A stretch of 64,000 nucleotides of DNA, from assembly GCA_030272155.1 (NCBI GenBank), contig CP126201.1:2516501-2580500 (forward strand). The letters are read 5' to 3'. Source of the stretch: Tetradesmus obliquus. Lineage: Eukaryota; Chlorophyta; Chlorophyceae; Sphaeropleales; Scenedesmaceae. Below are positions 36,008 through 48,873 of the stretch, piece by piece. Under the pieces are notes generated by a model. The model was not told the origin of the DNA, searched no databases, and worked only from the letters and a program-made list of their open reading frames with translations. Position numbers and translations under genes: made by a program. Position 1 is the first letter of the stretch. Each line of letters opens with the position of its first letter.

Positions 36008-39000
36008 CTAGGTTGCTACCGCCGGCAAACCGCCAGCGTCCTGATGCTGTGAAGGCCGCTGACGCGCTTCTTCCCGCTCTGCCAGCCATGATGAGACGCT
36101 CACGCGGCCTCCACCCTGACCGCCAGCGCCGCCATCACTCCCCACACCCCCGCCGCTGCTGCTCACACGACTGCTGCCCGCACCTGCTGTCATCGCCAGC
36201 GCACCCATCTCCAGGCTAGGCACAGCCCCGCCTGCAGACCCAGCACCAGCGGCGGCTGGAGCTGCTGCTCCACGCCCCGCGCCCCTGCTGCTCCTTGCTA
36301 GCTGCGCTGCAGGCGAGTCGTCATTCGCGCTGTCGCTGCCGCGCCGCTGCTGGTGCATGGCTTCCAGGTTGTTGACGTTGAGGAAGCCGCCTGCGCCGTG
36401 CGTCTGCCGCCGGTGTGTCGCCAGGTCAGCGACTGCCTCCAGCACCTCAGCTTCCTGCAAGCAGGCCAGCAGAAAACAGGGCATGCAGGTCATGCACGTG
36501 TCTTGCCGTGCAAAGCAAATGGATCATACCATGCGTAGGATACACGCATTGCATAGATGCCGGGAACTGCCTCCTGCGCAATTTGTACCATGATGGTGGT
36601 GGGCTGTACATGCTGCAGCTAGCTTCGCATTGCTTGCAGCTGCTACCAAGCTTGCAGCCAGATCAAGTACCCACCTGTAGCAACGTGACGAGGTCTGGCC
36701 GCAGGTAGCGCCTGAACAGCATGACAGCGATGTCTGGCAGCAGCGCGATGGCTGGCGCGCCCACCAGCGTCGTCAGCCAGAACACAGGACTGCGGCAGGC
36801 AGAGGCAGCAGGCACATAACATGGCATCTGAGCTGTACTTTTGTCTGTCAGGCAGGCGTCACTCGATTGAGTTCATCCTCCTGCAAGAAGTTGGGTGCCT
36901 GCAAACTGCGAAACAGCTGCCGCACTGCCGCAGCCACCTGGACAAAGACTTGCAACAGCTTCTTGCCTGATCAGGCAGAGAGGTGTCACAAGCCATGATG
37001 CAGATGGCTGCAGCTGTGCGGCAGCTGCTCAGCAGTCTGATGGTTCCCGCCTTTGCGCAGAAGCAGGTGCTGGCGCAGCTGGGTGACGTCATGACTGCGG
37101 CATGGCTGAGTAACAGAGGTGCGTTTTTGCTGCCAACCCGACAACAAGAGCGCCCGGGACCAGATTACGCAGGGACATTTGCATAGCAGCTGCCAGGGCC
37201 AGCAGCCTCCCTGCGCATCCCTGGCATGCTCACTTTGTGAAAAGCCATGCGCCAGTGCCTGCCATGTCTGCCACACCACTGATGGAAGTACTTGGCCACA
37301 GGATGCTGACAACGTACACGAAGGGGAACAGCAGCGCCAGCGACAGCCAGTACACCAGGTGCGTGATCCAGTTCCAGCTGTGTGTGCGCAGGCACAGCTT
37401 GAAGGCCACAGCGAACGTCAGCGCGATGAACACAGCAGTGCCGACTCCTGACAGGTCTTGCGCAAGGCCGTTGCGGTCGGGGGTGGTCAGCGTGTACCAT
37501 GGCAGGAAGTAGACCGGCAGGGAGTGCCACGTGCCCGCCACGATCCACAGAAAGAAAAGCCTGGACAGGTAGCAGGCAGAAGACGATTGCAGCACAGGCA
37601 AAGCAGCACTAATGAGAAGCGAAGGCTGCCAGGACACACAGAGATATTGCAAAGGTAACAGAGCATACACTTGGCCTGTGCTCTCCTCGAACACCTGGTA
37701 ATCACACCTGGAACTCTTTGCTGGGGACCTTGCTTCCCGCCCACTCACCAGAAGAAGCCGCCACGTGTTGCTGTACGCGTCACTGCATACGAAGCAGGGT
37801 TGGCCAGCACGGTCTTCACATGCATGTCCTGCTCCAGGACCGCGTATGCCACAATTGGGCAGGCTGTGAAAATCATGTTGAAGCTGCTGATCATCAGCGT
37901 GGTGAAGATGGGCACAGCAGAGAAGCCTGCAGGGGGCAGCCACGTCAAGCATGTTGCGTCAGCAGAAGCACAGTGACCCGACACTAGGTGCCAGCCTCAT
38001 TGCACATCTCGTTTGTTGCGGAAGCAGCCTCGCGGCTGTTGGGGGCTAATCGAAAAGCCTTTGATTGGTGCACAGCATGCCCAGCTACTGCAGGTGCACC
38101 GACGCTCTGAATCAGATGCGGAAAGGCCTTACCTGCCACAAACTGCAGGTAGACGTAGACCATGACGTAGGCCCAGTTCTTGTAGAAGCTGTACAGCACC
38201 ACCTCACGGTTGCGCAGGAAGCTCCAGCGCCCGTGCAGCAGCAGCAGCCGCGACAGGTACCTGCAGCCACATAGAAGTCGTGTGTTGCTGGTTGCCTGCC
38301 GAGTATGAAGTTTATATTTGTCACAGTACGTGACACGCTTATGAGTGCAGTCATAGCTGCACATCTAACGCCCTCAGCCTCTAGCCACACTGACCTGAAC
38401 TGCGCAAACGAGAAGTCGGATGCCAGCACAGCCGCGCGGCCCTCGCGCCCGCTGATGCCAACACCGATGTGCGCTGAGCGGATCATGCCCACGTCATTGG
38501 CACCGTCCCCAATGCCCAGCGTGATAGCCTGGGCCTTCTGCTTCACCATGCCGGTGACCTGGCAGCAGCAGCACAAACACACACCGCAGCACGTCAGACA
38601 AGGCAGGATGGGAGTGAGGCTGGTGGGCTAGGCAGCTGCAGGCCAGCACCCAGCGAGCTGATGAGAGCCAGCTGGTAAGGACGGTGCATGCTTGCTGACC
38701 ATACACTAGTGCTGGTTTCAACCTGTTAGTCAAAAATGCCTCATCGATAAACAACGCTTACCTCTGCCTTCTGCTTTGGCGTCACTCTGCAGCACACCAC
38801 AGCCCTGCACTCCTTGCACAGGTCCATCAGGGCATCCTGGCAGGCCTTGTGCAGCGCATAGTGCAGCGCACCACCCTCAATGACAATGCCGCAGTTGGTG
38901 TGGCCCTCCACTACCTGCATCAGCTTGTTCTGCTGCCTGACCTCTGCCAGCTTCTTTGCGAGCACCTGCAGCAGCAAGCAGCGCAACAAGCAGGCAAGAT

Positions 39001-42000
39001 ATCAGGGAACTCAAGATACAGCCAGCAGATAGGTCAGGAAAGCACCACAACTGTGTTTTAAATGTTCGAACTTTGAACAGTACATGCGTGCAGCACACGA
39101 AAAGCATGCAGGCGTGGTTAAAAAGCCACCTTACATACTGCAGGAGAGGCTCCAGCAAACGCAATTAAGCAGAGACTGGTACAGCAGCGCACCTGCTGGA
39201 TCACGCCCACGTTGGGGTGCTGATCATCCTCCCCCACAGCACCAGCCAACTCCGCCTCCCTGAACTCCACCAGGCCCATGTCCTCTGTGAACAGCCTGCA
39301 GCTGTAGGCAATGCTGATGGCAGTCTCCACCTTGTCGCCAGTGAGCACCCAGACCTTGATGCCTGCTGCGGCCAGCGCCTGCAGGCACTCCGGTACGCCG
39401 TCCTGCGACAGCAAACCAGCAGAAGCAACGGCAGCAGGTTGACATGCAAGCCTCGAACCTGAAATCTGCAAGCACAGGGGCGCGTCATGGCTAGCCTACC
39501 CACACAAAAGGGCACCAAACGCATGGCAGAAAATGTGTTCAACGGCCTAAACAGCATGCTAGCTGTGAGCCTACCTGCAGCTTGTCTTCCACTGCAGTAG
39601 CTCCCGCTAGGTGCAGGCCCCGCTCAATGCGCTCCTGCTCTGCTGCCATGCGGCCTTCCCTGTCTACCATGGACACCTGAGCAGCAGCAGCAGCAGCAAA
39701 ACCAGCAACAGTCAAAAGAACCTCATCTCAGGCTGTACCCGGACGCAGCAGCTCCACATATAGTTGCGCTGTCAGCTTGTTCAGACACATCGCACTACTG
39801 CTGTGAAGAGCAGAGGTTACGGGCAAGCGGTGGCGCAGGGCTCACTATCCATCATGCAGTGTTTCTGCCGCCATGCAGCGTTTCTGTGGCCACGCCTGCC
39901 CACCTGTGCAGCAGAGTAATCAGCCTCCCACTGCTCATATTCCTCCCTGCTCAGCTCGCGCTGGGCCACCAGCAGCGTGCGGTAGCCAGCATGCGCCATC
40001 TCGTCCTGCAGCAGCAGCGGCGGCACCAGCAGCAGCACTTAGCGGACATGGCGGTACAAGATTTCTGTGCTAGTGGCTGTTGTATCGCCACTTATGAAAG
40101 GCATGCGCCTGCTCCATGTTTGTGTGCTGCTACCTGCCCAAGAGAAACCGATCGAACACTGTACGAACTGTGAACAACACCAACTTACCAGGTGCTGCTT
40201 GACTGTCTCCACGCCCGGCTCTCCAGCTGCCAGCCGCGACAGGATGATGCTGTCCGCGCCCTTGCAGAACAGCATCAGCCTGTCCTGCGGCGTGCGCACA
40301 ATGATGCTCATGCGCTTGCGGTCGCTGTTGAACTCCAGTGTGGCCAGGATGTCGTAGGTGTGCAGCGCGCCGCGGATGTCTACCTTGACCTGTTCGGTGG
40401 TGCGGCTCACCAGGCGGTGGCCCAGGTAGGCTGCGCCCTGCACCAGCGCCTCCTCATCTGGAGATGAGGCCTGCAGAGTTAAGTGGGCAGGCAGCACGTG
40501 TGTACAGTTTTAATGTGCAGTTACAAAATCAGGCGGTGGCCCAGGTAGGCTGCGCCCTGCACCAGCGCCTCCTCGTCTGGCGATGAAGCCTGCAGCATTG
40601 AGTAAGCGTGGTGGAAGCGGTGACATGTGAACAGATCAGATACGCAAATAACAAAATGAGGCGGCGCCCAGGTAAGCAGCGTCCTGCACCAGCGCCTCCT
40701 CATCTGGAGATGAGACCTGCAGCATTGAGTGAGCATGGGTGGAAGTGGTGACAGGTGAACAGGTCCAATACGCAAATGACGAAATGAGGCGACAGCTCAG
40801 GTAAGCAGCGCCCTGCCCCAGCACCTCCTCGTCTGAAGTTGAGACCTGCAAAAAGAGGGCAGCATACGGCTGTGACTGCTCAACTAGGAATACAAACAAT
40901 ATCCACACTAGAACTAGCGCGGTCAAGCGCAAGGACTAGAGCATACATGAAGGCAGCCCATTGCAGCCTTGCAAAACTGTGATCTGCTGAACACAAAGAC
41001 CACTCCATCAGCAACACACGGTATGCAACAGGCGTGGATTTGCGGTACGTCAGATCTTGACGCACCTGGTACAACAGAGAGCCATCAGGGTTGACCGAAG
41101 GCACCACTGTGTTGCACACTGCCAGGTTTGTGAGGAAGTCCAGCAGCGCTGGCTGTGGCTGCCGGTTCTTGTCCGACTTGTCCTGCCTGAAGCACAGAGC
41201 CTTCTGCACGCCGTCATCCAATGCTATCGAGTGTGGCGTGTTGGCTGGCATGCCCGCTAGGCGCTTGTCTTCGCTGGCGTGCTGCCCGTACAGCACACCA
41301 CCCACACTGGCCCATACAAAGCCCATCACGTTCTGCGTGAGGGTGCCTGTCTTATCACTGAGCACGTACTGCACCTGCAGGGGGGACAGACGGCAGCACA
41401 TCCCAGCTCAAGTTCAAGAGAGCATTGCGTGACCAACGCTCAGCTATGCTATGCATACCGTGTGAAGCCGGTTACGCTGTCCCACACTACATGCGCTCTG
41501 CATCATGTAGCTGCACATACATACATATAATTAGCCGCAAAGCCCAGTCCACAGCGGGCCAGCACGCACCTGGCCAAGCTCCTCATTGAGCGTGGTGGTG
41601 CGGCACACAAAGGGTGTGTCAGTGTCCCTGTGGTACATCTGCCTGTCGCTGTTCAGCAGCAGCGTGCACTGGAACACCTTGACCACCTCCAGCGACACAT
41701 ACAAGCTGATGGGGATCATGTTGCTCAGCAGGATCAGGAAGCGCAGGAACTGCAGCGCAGGACAGGCGCAGGCAGCAAGCAGCACACAGAAGGGAGCGTC
41801 AGGCGCACGGTGCTTTGTTGGCTGCAGCAGCTGAACTCAGGCACACCTAAAATCGCATGCCAGCAGCTGCCTGTGGCGTGCATTGCCACTTGCATAGATA
41901 GATATGCTCCGTACTCACCGAGATAAAGAAGGCAGCGACGCCTGGCGGCAGCTCTGGGTACACGTTCTGGCTCTGCAGGTACCACCATGATGGCGCGCTG

Positions 42001-44192
42001 TGCCGCGCAGCCCACCACTGGTCCAGGCCTGCCAGCACTGCGCAGAACACTACTAGTGCTGTGAACTGCACAAACACCAGCACGTTCATGTTGCGCTCTA
42101 GCTGCGTCACCTGCAACAGGCACAGCAGTGCGGCGCACAGGCGCATGTCAGGCGGCATTTCCCAGAACAGTGCCGACACCCACCAAGAAAGCAGATGAAC
42201 ATATTGCTCACACGGCCAATGCTGGCTGTGACGCAGAAACATGGCAAGCACTTGTGTTCAATCAACATCCCAGGCGAAGCACGCAATGCACCAGTGCTGC
42301 CGTGGACGTACCTTGCGTGGTGCCTTAGTCATGTTCCTGACAATTTTGCTGTCCTTGCCCACATTGAGAGCTACGCCAATCACCCACTCCGTCTTGCGCA
42401 GCACGCTGCCACGCAGCAGCAGGTTGTTGATGTCCAGCGGCTGCTTGCCAACCTTTGCGCTCTCAGCATAGCCATCAAAGACGTACAACCTGACAGGCGA
42501 AGGAAGCAGCAGCAGAGCAGCTTGCCACAATCAGCATAAGACCCACCGGGGCCCTTCTTGCAGATAAGCTGATGGACCTGCTGTAGCTGCTTGATCTGAC
42601 TTGAGCAGAAAGCCACGGCAATAAATACGGTGCAGCGGGCATACAATGATGCACCAGCCATGCTGATGGAGTGCTGCTGCCTGAAAAGCACCCCCATCCT
42701 CTGCGCACTTTTCGTTTGGCGCCTCGTAGCCGATCGTCCAGTCCTGTGCAAGGTCCTGGAAGTGCTGCGCCTCGCGCCCAGCAGTAAACATGCTCCAGCA
42801 GTACTTGATCTTGAGGTTTGTTTCGCCATCCAGGTTGGCTGTCTCAACATAGCAGAGGTTGTCGGGGTCTGGTGATGACAGCAGCAGCAGGTCTGCTGGG
42901 ACCTCCTCATCAGCCCTCACCTGCGAATGTGTGAAGCAGCAGTTGCAGTAATCAACCCACATGAGCTGCTGCCAGTGGCAACGCAAGGGACGGGTGGCTG
43001 CCGCAGCTGTTGTGGCATGACATGCTTCTACATGCAAGCTCCAGCGGTGGAAAGCAGCTGATTGCCCCTATGTGCTGATTCCTGCCAGCCAAGTGCTGTC
43101 CTGCAAGTATGACCAGGGCTGCTGCAGTTGCTACCGATCCAAACGCCTGGTATCCTGCAAGCCCTGCCCTTGCTGGCAGTCCAGCATGACCCAGGGCTGT
43201 CACAGCAAATACTGCTCGTGAACCCGGGCCCCAAGTGGCTGCAATTATACACTGCCACAGAGCATTGCACTGTGCTGCGCTGTGCCAAAGAGCTTGACAG
43301 TCACCTTGAGGAGGTCGCCAGCGACCACGTCTTTCCAGGTCACCTCCTGCTGCTGATTAACATCACCCTGCTGGCTCAGCAGGATGACCTTGCGGTTGTT
43401 GACCTGGTTGTCGTTCCTGCAAGCAGAAGGGTGCACAAGCAGGTGAAGCAGGTACATCTCCCAACGAGTACTGCTGCGCGTGATGCATACAGCAGATGGT
43501 GGTTGATGCTACGTGGTGCAGGAAAGCATGCGACTGCAGTCCTGGCTGCATATATATAAGGACAAGCGTAGCATGCTGGTCGCTGCTGTGCCATCAGCTG
43601 CCACCATCCGCTGCCAACTAAGCGTTGCTGTTCAAACACACCTGTGGCGATGCACATCGTCATAGCCCTCCTTGATGGCATTCACTGCCAGCACAAACAC
43701 AAGCGGCGCCACTGTTGTGAACCATGATGTCGGCGACAGACCAGGAATCAGCTGCAGGATGGCCATGAGCAGGAAGTACAGGTTTGCCACTCGCAGGAAC
43801 TGCTCAAAGAGGTTGACTGGCACAAAGGTGAGCACCGTATACTTGGCGGTGGAAACCTCGTTAGTCACTACATCACCCTGCAGCTGCACGCCAAAGCCTT
43901 TGGCAAGGTGATGCAGCAGGCTGCGGGACACAGCTGGCCTGCTGAGGTGTGCCTTGATGTGGCGCGCTGCTGCTGCTTCTTTCCGTGATGGTGACAGCTG
44001 CTCCTGCTGCACTGGCACATGCGTGCCCTTGCCATCAGCTCCTGGCACTTCCACAGCGGCAGGAAAGGTGCCTGTTCCATTTGCTGCTGATGGCTGCCTG
44101 ATGTATGCTGGCGCTGCCACCAGCCCGTCCTGCTGTTGCTGCTGCAGCTGACGCATGGGCACTGAGCGCGGCTGGCTCAGCGAGGCGTCCAT
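36008..44192 (-). CDS. P4-type ATPase (phospholipid flippase, ALA/Drs2 family)
   Basis: Eighteen minus-strand exons: 44192-43642, 43416-43305, 42920-42709, 42489-42312, 42110-41919, 41749-41570, 41374-41066, 40470-40189, 40005-39904, 39676-39575, 39402-39193, 38965-38762, 38558-38395, 38260-38133, 37926-37749, 37560-37234, 36789-36675, 36454-36008; 1330 aa, every phase consistent. Features: [18 protein letters not shown] at the first membrane helix, DGET (252-255) of the actuator domain, the P4-specific PISLYVSLE in TM4, the phosphorylation site DKTGTLTQN (Asp482), SSPDEEALV and CKGAD in the nucleotide domain, [14 protein letters not shown] (895 on), then six C-terminal membrane helices. The family flips aminophospholipids to the cytosolic leaflet, usually with a CDC50 partner. 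A Gly/Ala/Ser-rich tail ends the protein. Exon 8 heads a four-copy array. Confidence 0.95.
36860..37123 (+). other. exon-like open frame antisense in P4-ATPase intron 16
   Basis: On the plus strand, 36983-37120 encodes an amphipathic segment beginning [18 protein letters not shown] and ending before a good donor (GTGCGT at about 37121). An AG precedes it near 36978. It lies inside the intron between P4-ATPase exons 16 and 17. I cannot assign a family. It could be chance coding potential, a displaced gene fragment or an antisense transcript. Confidence 0.25.
40400..40845 (-). repeat. acceptor-side exon array, P4-ATPase exon 8 (4 copies)
   Basis: The [19 protein letters not shown] segment begins at 40470 (complete exon), 40589, 40716 and 40845, periods 119, 127 and 129. 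Divergence rises with distance: the furthest copy reads [15 protein letters not shown]. Each keeps a CTGCAG or TTGCAG acceptor. Confidence 0.95.
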
Positions 44193-45723
44193 GCTTCACT
44201 GCCTGCCAGCTGCACACCTGCACACGACAACATGCAGGACGAGGTTGCAGCAAACTGATTGTGGGGATCAAGGGGATACACATGACCCCCCGTTCAGCTA
44301 TTGATATACAGTTGTTCTGAACAAACAGCCTGTTGCAGTGGGCCGGGCTCACACTTCCATAAAGTAGGGCTATGAACTGTTTCAGCAACACTTCAACACC
44401 GCGCTGCTGCTGTCCTGCAAGGCTGGCAATGTTGAGATTACTGCTCAAAGCGGCGATATCCTTGACCAACTGCATGAACAAGCATGACACACATGTTGCA
44501 TGCGCAACAGCTGCTGCTGCTTCGCAAGGTATCTGCTAATCTGGGTCAACTACTGCTCACCCGCACCTACTCGTCAGAGGCGTACAGACTACCTTGAATA
44601 TAATAAATTGTGGGTACTCTTCATTTTTTCTTGAACGTATGCAGGCGCGAGCAACAAAGAAGCAACAAGCAGGACGGCAGTGCAAAGTAGCAGGCAGCTC
44701 TACCAGATCAGCTACGAGCTCGCCAACACTCTGCAATAATGAGCAGCAGAACGACTGCAGCAGCAGCATCGCTCTGCCAGGGGTGTCACCACATGTCAGA
44801 GGCCAAGTGGATGGTCACTTAGAAGGCCATGCGCAGGTTCATCGCCCACTACCAGCACGTTCGCAAACGATAAAGGAACATGCCAACGAGTGCTGCGTTT
44901 CAATGTAATGCTGCATGATTTTGCAGCGTCACGGCACCACGACATAAGCCTGGTCCAAGGAATGGGTGCTGGTCTGCACCCCATTGCTGTGCACCCGTTT
45001 CACTGCAGTGTATGAACAGTTGCAGTGTCACCCCTGCTGGTGTGATATTTAAAATACAAACATGCAGTTTGCAATAGTACATTACATCACATTGGCAGCT
45101 TGCCGGCACAGCCCAAGCACAGCAGAACATCACAAGGTGCTGCAGTTGTACACAGACAGAGATATGCCTGCCCTTTCACAAGCTTTTTTGCTGTCATCAA
45201 CACCGCCCTGCAACCTGCAGGACCCCCGCCCCCTTCCCCGCCAAGGACCCTGCTGCGCCCACCCCTTACTCCCCGCCAACCCACCCAAGTCTGATGTACC
45301 AAATTCACATATCCTACACATAACATGCGCATCTGCGTCTTCAGCAACTCTGGCCAATGTGCTACTTGGTGCACTGCCGCACAGCAGCAACCCCAGACGC
45401 TTGTTGAGCACCTGCTGCCCCATAGCTCCGCTCTACAGCTGCAGTTGCTGGCCAGGGGCTGACGTTGATAGATGCACAGCAACAAAGCAACACCAGGAGG
45501 GTCATTGCCTCGAACCGCAACACATCTCGAAGCTAGCTCCAGCAACAGCAGCACATCTGCTGCCGACGCCAGAGCCCCTGCACCCCAACGCTGGGAGTTG
45601 CAGCCAGCCGCGCCGCACTACCGCCATGCACTTGCTGCTTACGCCGCAATCGCTGTGCCGCTCCCAGGCCAGTTGCTGCACGGCTTGCAATACTGCCATT
45701 TACCCGCAGATCTTCTGTGCTGT
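44193..45723. other. intergenic: P4-ATPase promoter side / eIF3f 3' side
   Basis: About 1.5 kb between minus-strand genes. A minus-strand TGTAA at 45086-45082 could be an eIF3f polyadenylation signal with a long 3' UTR. No gene is recognised. Confidence 0.45.
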
Positions 45724-47036
45724 TTAGATCAGCGGCAGCGCTGCCGTGCCCAGGCGCTCCGCCAGCGAGACTTGGCTGCGCACCAGGTGTGCAAAGTAGC
45801 TGAGCAGCAGGTCGTCCTGCACGCCCTCGTTGAACATGCGCTCAAAGGCAGCAGGCTCCAGGTGCGGCACCACCGCCAGCGTGTCTGCCAGATAGCGCCC
45901 AACAGATGCGTCGCCCTCGCGGCGGCCAGCCTACGTATGCAAAAGAGTATACTTCAGTTGATGAGGAGTTCCATGTTAACAGTGTGTAATTGTGTCAGGA
46001 AGGTGAGTGTGAACTGTGATTGTGTTTAAACAAGCCAGTCGAGCAGTGCAATTGAAATGGCTGTTTCAAGGACAAGCAGCAGCGTGCGTGTGAAGGAGTG
46101 AACCCAGGACCATCCATCCGCGCTTGCAGCCCCCAGGATCTGCCTGCAAGCAACGCACTGCATTCACACAGATTCAACCTACACATCTGTGCCAGCACTG
46201 CCAGCGACTCGCTGCTTGTGACATCAGTGCAGTCCACATGCAGCCGCAAGGACACAAAGCTAGCACACAACGCTCACCACCACGTCCTCCACGTAGGCCT
46301 GCGCCTTGCCCAGCAGCGCGGTGAGCCGCGTGGTGCTGGTGGCACACAAGCAGTCACAACGCATGCAACACCTATGTGCACATGGAACCACACAGTGCAG
46401 CAACCAGCACACCGACCACCACGACCTCTGCGCAGCCTTGACTGTTGTCCAGCAGCACACAACGCACACGGATGCAGCACCGACACTAAAGTGAGCCACA
46501 CAAGCCAACTACAGATGTGGTAAAAGATTGTAACTCACCACCACGTCCTCCACGTAAGCCTGTGCTTTGCCCAGCAGCGCGGTGAGCCGCATGATGCTGG
46601 TGGCCAGCGTCTCCTGCTCGGCAGTGGGCTTGCCCTTCTCGGGATCGCCAGACACCAGCAGGCTCACTGCGGCAGAAGCAGCAGCAGGACAGTTCGGCAC
46701 AGCATATGCAAACAGCGGCAGGCACATACTGCTAGGTGGCTGGCTCCCAGCACGCCACGCTCGACAGCCGCACTGCACAATGTTGCGACGCTGCCTCTGC
46801 TATCCACGAGCTGACTGGACTTGCCGATAGAAGATGGGCGTGTTGCAACTGCTGTTTGCTCTCAGCTCACCTCCCACGCGCTCCACATCGCCGTATGCCA
46901 CGTCACATGGCACCTCCACAAACTCCATGCCCAGCGGCTTGTCGCCCAGCGCCAGCCCGCGGCTCACAAACGTGCTGCAGGGCAGCTTGTCCTGCTGCAG
47001 GCTGGTGTCCAGGCGCAGGTGCACCTGCAGCAGCAG

Positions 47037-47073
<37 letters not shown>

Positions 47074-48464
47074 GTGCGGTTAGGGGATGCGGTGAAATGT
47101 CGGCTGTGTGGTGCTCCGTTGACCACGCCTGCTGCCTGCGGCGTTCACACTATGTACTTTGAAGACGCTGCTACTGTGGTAGTAGAGCCATGCGGTTTTT
47201 CATAAGAGCTTTGTCGAGCTGGCTGTTGCAGAGCCGGGCGGCACACCACCAGCCAGCTGTGTGCGCATGTTGCCATGCAGGCCGACTCATTCCGAGACAC
47301 AGAATGCAATGCCCGGTGCTAGAACGGTGATGCCAGCTGGCATCTAGCAGGGCTGCTGTTGCTGCAACATCCCGCGGCTGTGTTGCCGCCACAGTCACAG
47401 CTGCAGCAGCTGCTACACCGTTCTCTCCAACTTCCAAACATGCTACTCACTGGCCCATATGATGCTGTGACCTCCTTGGAGTAGTGCTCCTGTATGAGGG
47501 CATCACTGCTGTTGAGGCCGCCGCCTGTTGTTGAGAACCTGCAGCAAGCAGTGCAGGACACAGCAGTGTACAACAGTCGCATGGTAAACCTGCAAGTAAG
47601 TAGCTGCGTCTGTGTCGTGCATCCCTTGGCCGAGTTGCTGCTGCACTTGCAGATGATTGCGAGCTGCTGTGGTGGTGTGAATGGCTGGCAGCGGCCCAAG
47701 TCAGGGGCCAACTGCATGTTCCCTCAACGTGTAACTGCAGGAATGCTGCTGCGTGTTCCACACTAGCGCGCGCTGGCTGGACGTATGTACTGCTACCATG
47801 TCAACACATCAGGGCAGAGACAGCATGAGACTGATGCATAATCCCGCTGGCCTGCACAGCACTGCCGCCACCACCCACATGCAGCATGGGAGCGTTGAAG
47901 CGAGACAATGTTACCCGGTGCACGCTGCTGCTGATCATTGCTTGCTGCTGCCAGCTGCTGCTGCTAGCTGCACTCGTAACTGCTGTACTGCCTGGACTGC
48001 CCATGCACAGGTCATCCAGTACTCACCAGCCCACAATGATTTGTGATGGTGCTACCCGCTGGTGCAGCTCGTGCATAGTCTTGTGGTGTACTATGTCCAC
48101 AGCTACCTGCGGTTACAACACACAGCAGAGGCCCACAGAATGCTGGATGTGTCAGCCCGCCGTCTGCCGCCGCATGCTGTTCAAACGCTGCTGACTGGCT
48201 GGTGCGCTGCTGCATGCAGCAGAGCCTGCCCTGGCTGCTGATGGCATAGCTGCTGACCTGATCTGCGCTCTCAGTGTGTGGCACCACGTAGCAGCGACTG
48301 ACAGTCACGACGCCCTCTGTTGCTGTGCCCAGCAGGGTGCCAATGACACGGTCCTGCTTGTCGTTGCGCCTGATGTATGCATCACAAATCTGAAGAAGCA
48401 CTACTGGGTGAACTTTGACTGTGATGTTGGCCCCAGTCAGGGGCAGCAGCAACGAGGCAACCAT
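45724..48464 (-). CDS. EIF3F: translation initiation factor eIF3 subunit F
   Basis: Minus-strand exons 48464-48258, 48106-48027, 47538-47451, 47024-46871, 46666-46539, 45930-45724; 287 aa, the usual length. The MPN domain begins VKVHPVVLLQICDAYIRR and continues VIGTLLGTATEGVVTVSRCY, TMHELHQRVAP, IIVGWFSTTGGG and ALIQEHYSKEV, all typical of eIF3f. The C-terminal helix contains RLTALLGKAQAYVEDVV and ends DDLLLSYFAHLVRSQ. The protein is a core eIF3 subunit that helps recruit the 40S ribosome and mRNA; its MPN domain lacks the catalytic JAMM metal site, as is normal. It is head-to-head with the Brr2 gene, 409 nt between start codons. Exon 5 has a donor-side copy. Confidence 0.95.
46278..46605 (-). 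repeat. donor-side duplication, eIF3f exon 5
   Basis: The exon end RLTALLGKAQAYVEDVV with donor (real end 46539) recurs ending at 46278, a period of 261 nt, almost identical over about 60 nt. Donors read GTGAGT and GTGAGC. Confidence 0.93.
47025..47072 (-). repeat. CTG microsatellite abutting an acceptor (sense strand)
   Basis: CAG units on the plus strand (CTG in the gene's sense), interrupted once, run directly into the acceptor of eIF3f exon 4 (47024). Confidence 0.93.
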
Positions 48465-48873
48465 CTGATGGCGAACGCAGGTCTCTGTGCTGGTGCAAGC
48501 AACAACTGGCTTCAGCAGCAGACAGCAAACTGCAATTAATAATCGTGATGTTGCTTTAGCTGCTCGAAGGATCGCAGCAAGCCGCCTAGATACAATGCAC
48601 TTGAGCACTGAGCCCTTTACAACCCTGACAGGTCGGTGTCAGCTAGAACTGTTTATCCACCTGGACGCTTTTGATAGTTTGTTTGTTTTGTAAGCCTGCC
48701 AGGGGCGCGTATACTTGAAACTCTGGCAAAGGCCGAGAGTGACTGTGACCGATCCTCACCAGACTCGGCTTATATACGCTTGATCTTTTGCTATCACAGC
48801 CATCTTGATAGGTCACCCTCATTGAAGGCCGCGTTGCGGCACACCTGCCCTTGAGGCAGTAGAGTGTGGCAGC
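48465..48873. promoter_or_regulatory. bidirectional promoter region, eIF3f (-) / Brr2 (+)
   Basis: 409 nt between two divergent start codons. A TATATA at 48771-48776 lies about 100 nt before the Brr2 ATG and could serve as its TATA box. No element is clear for the eIF3f side. Both genes are housekeeping, so shared regulation is plausible but not shown. Confidence 0.55.
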
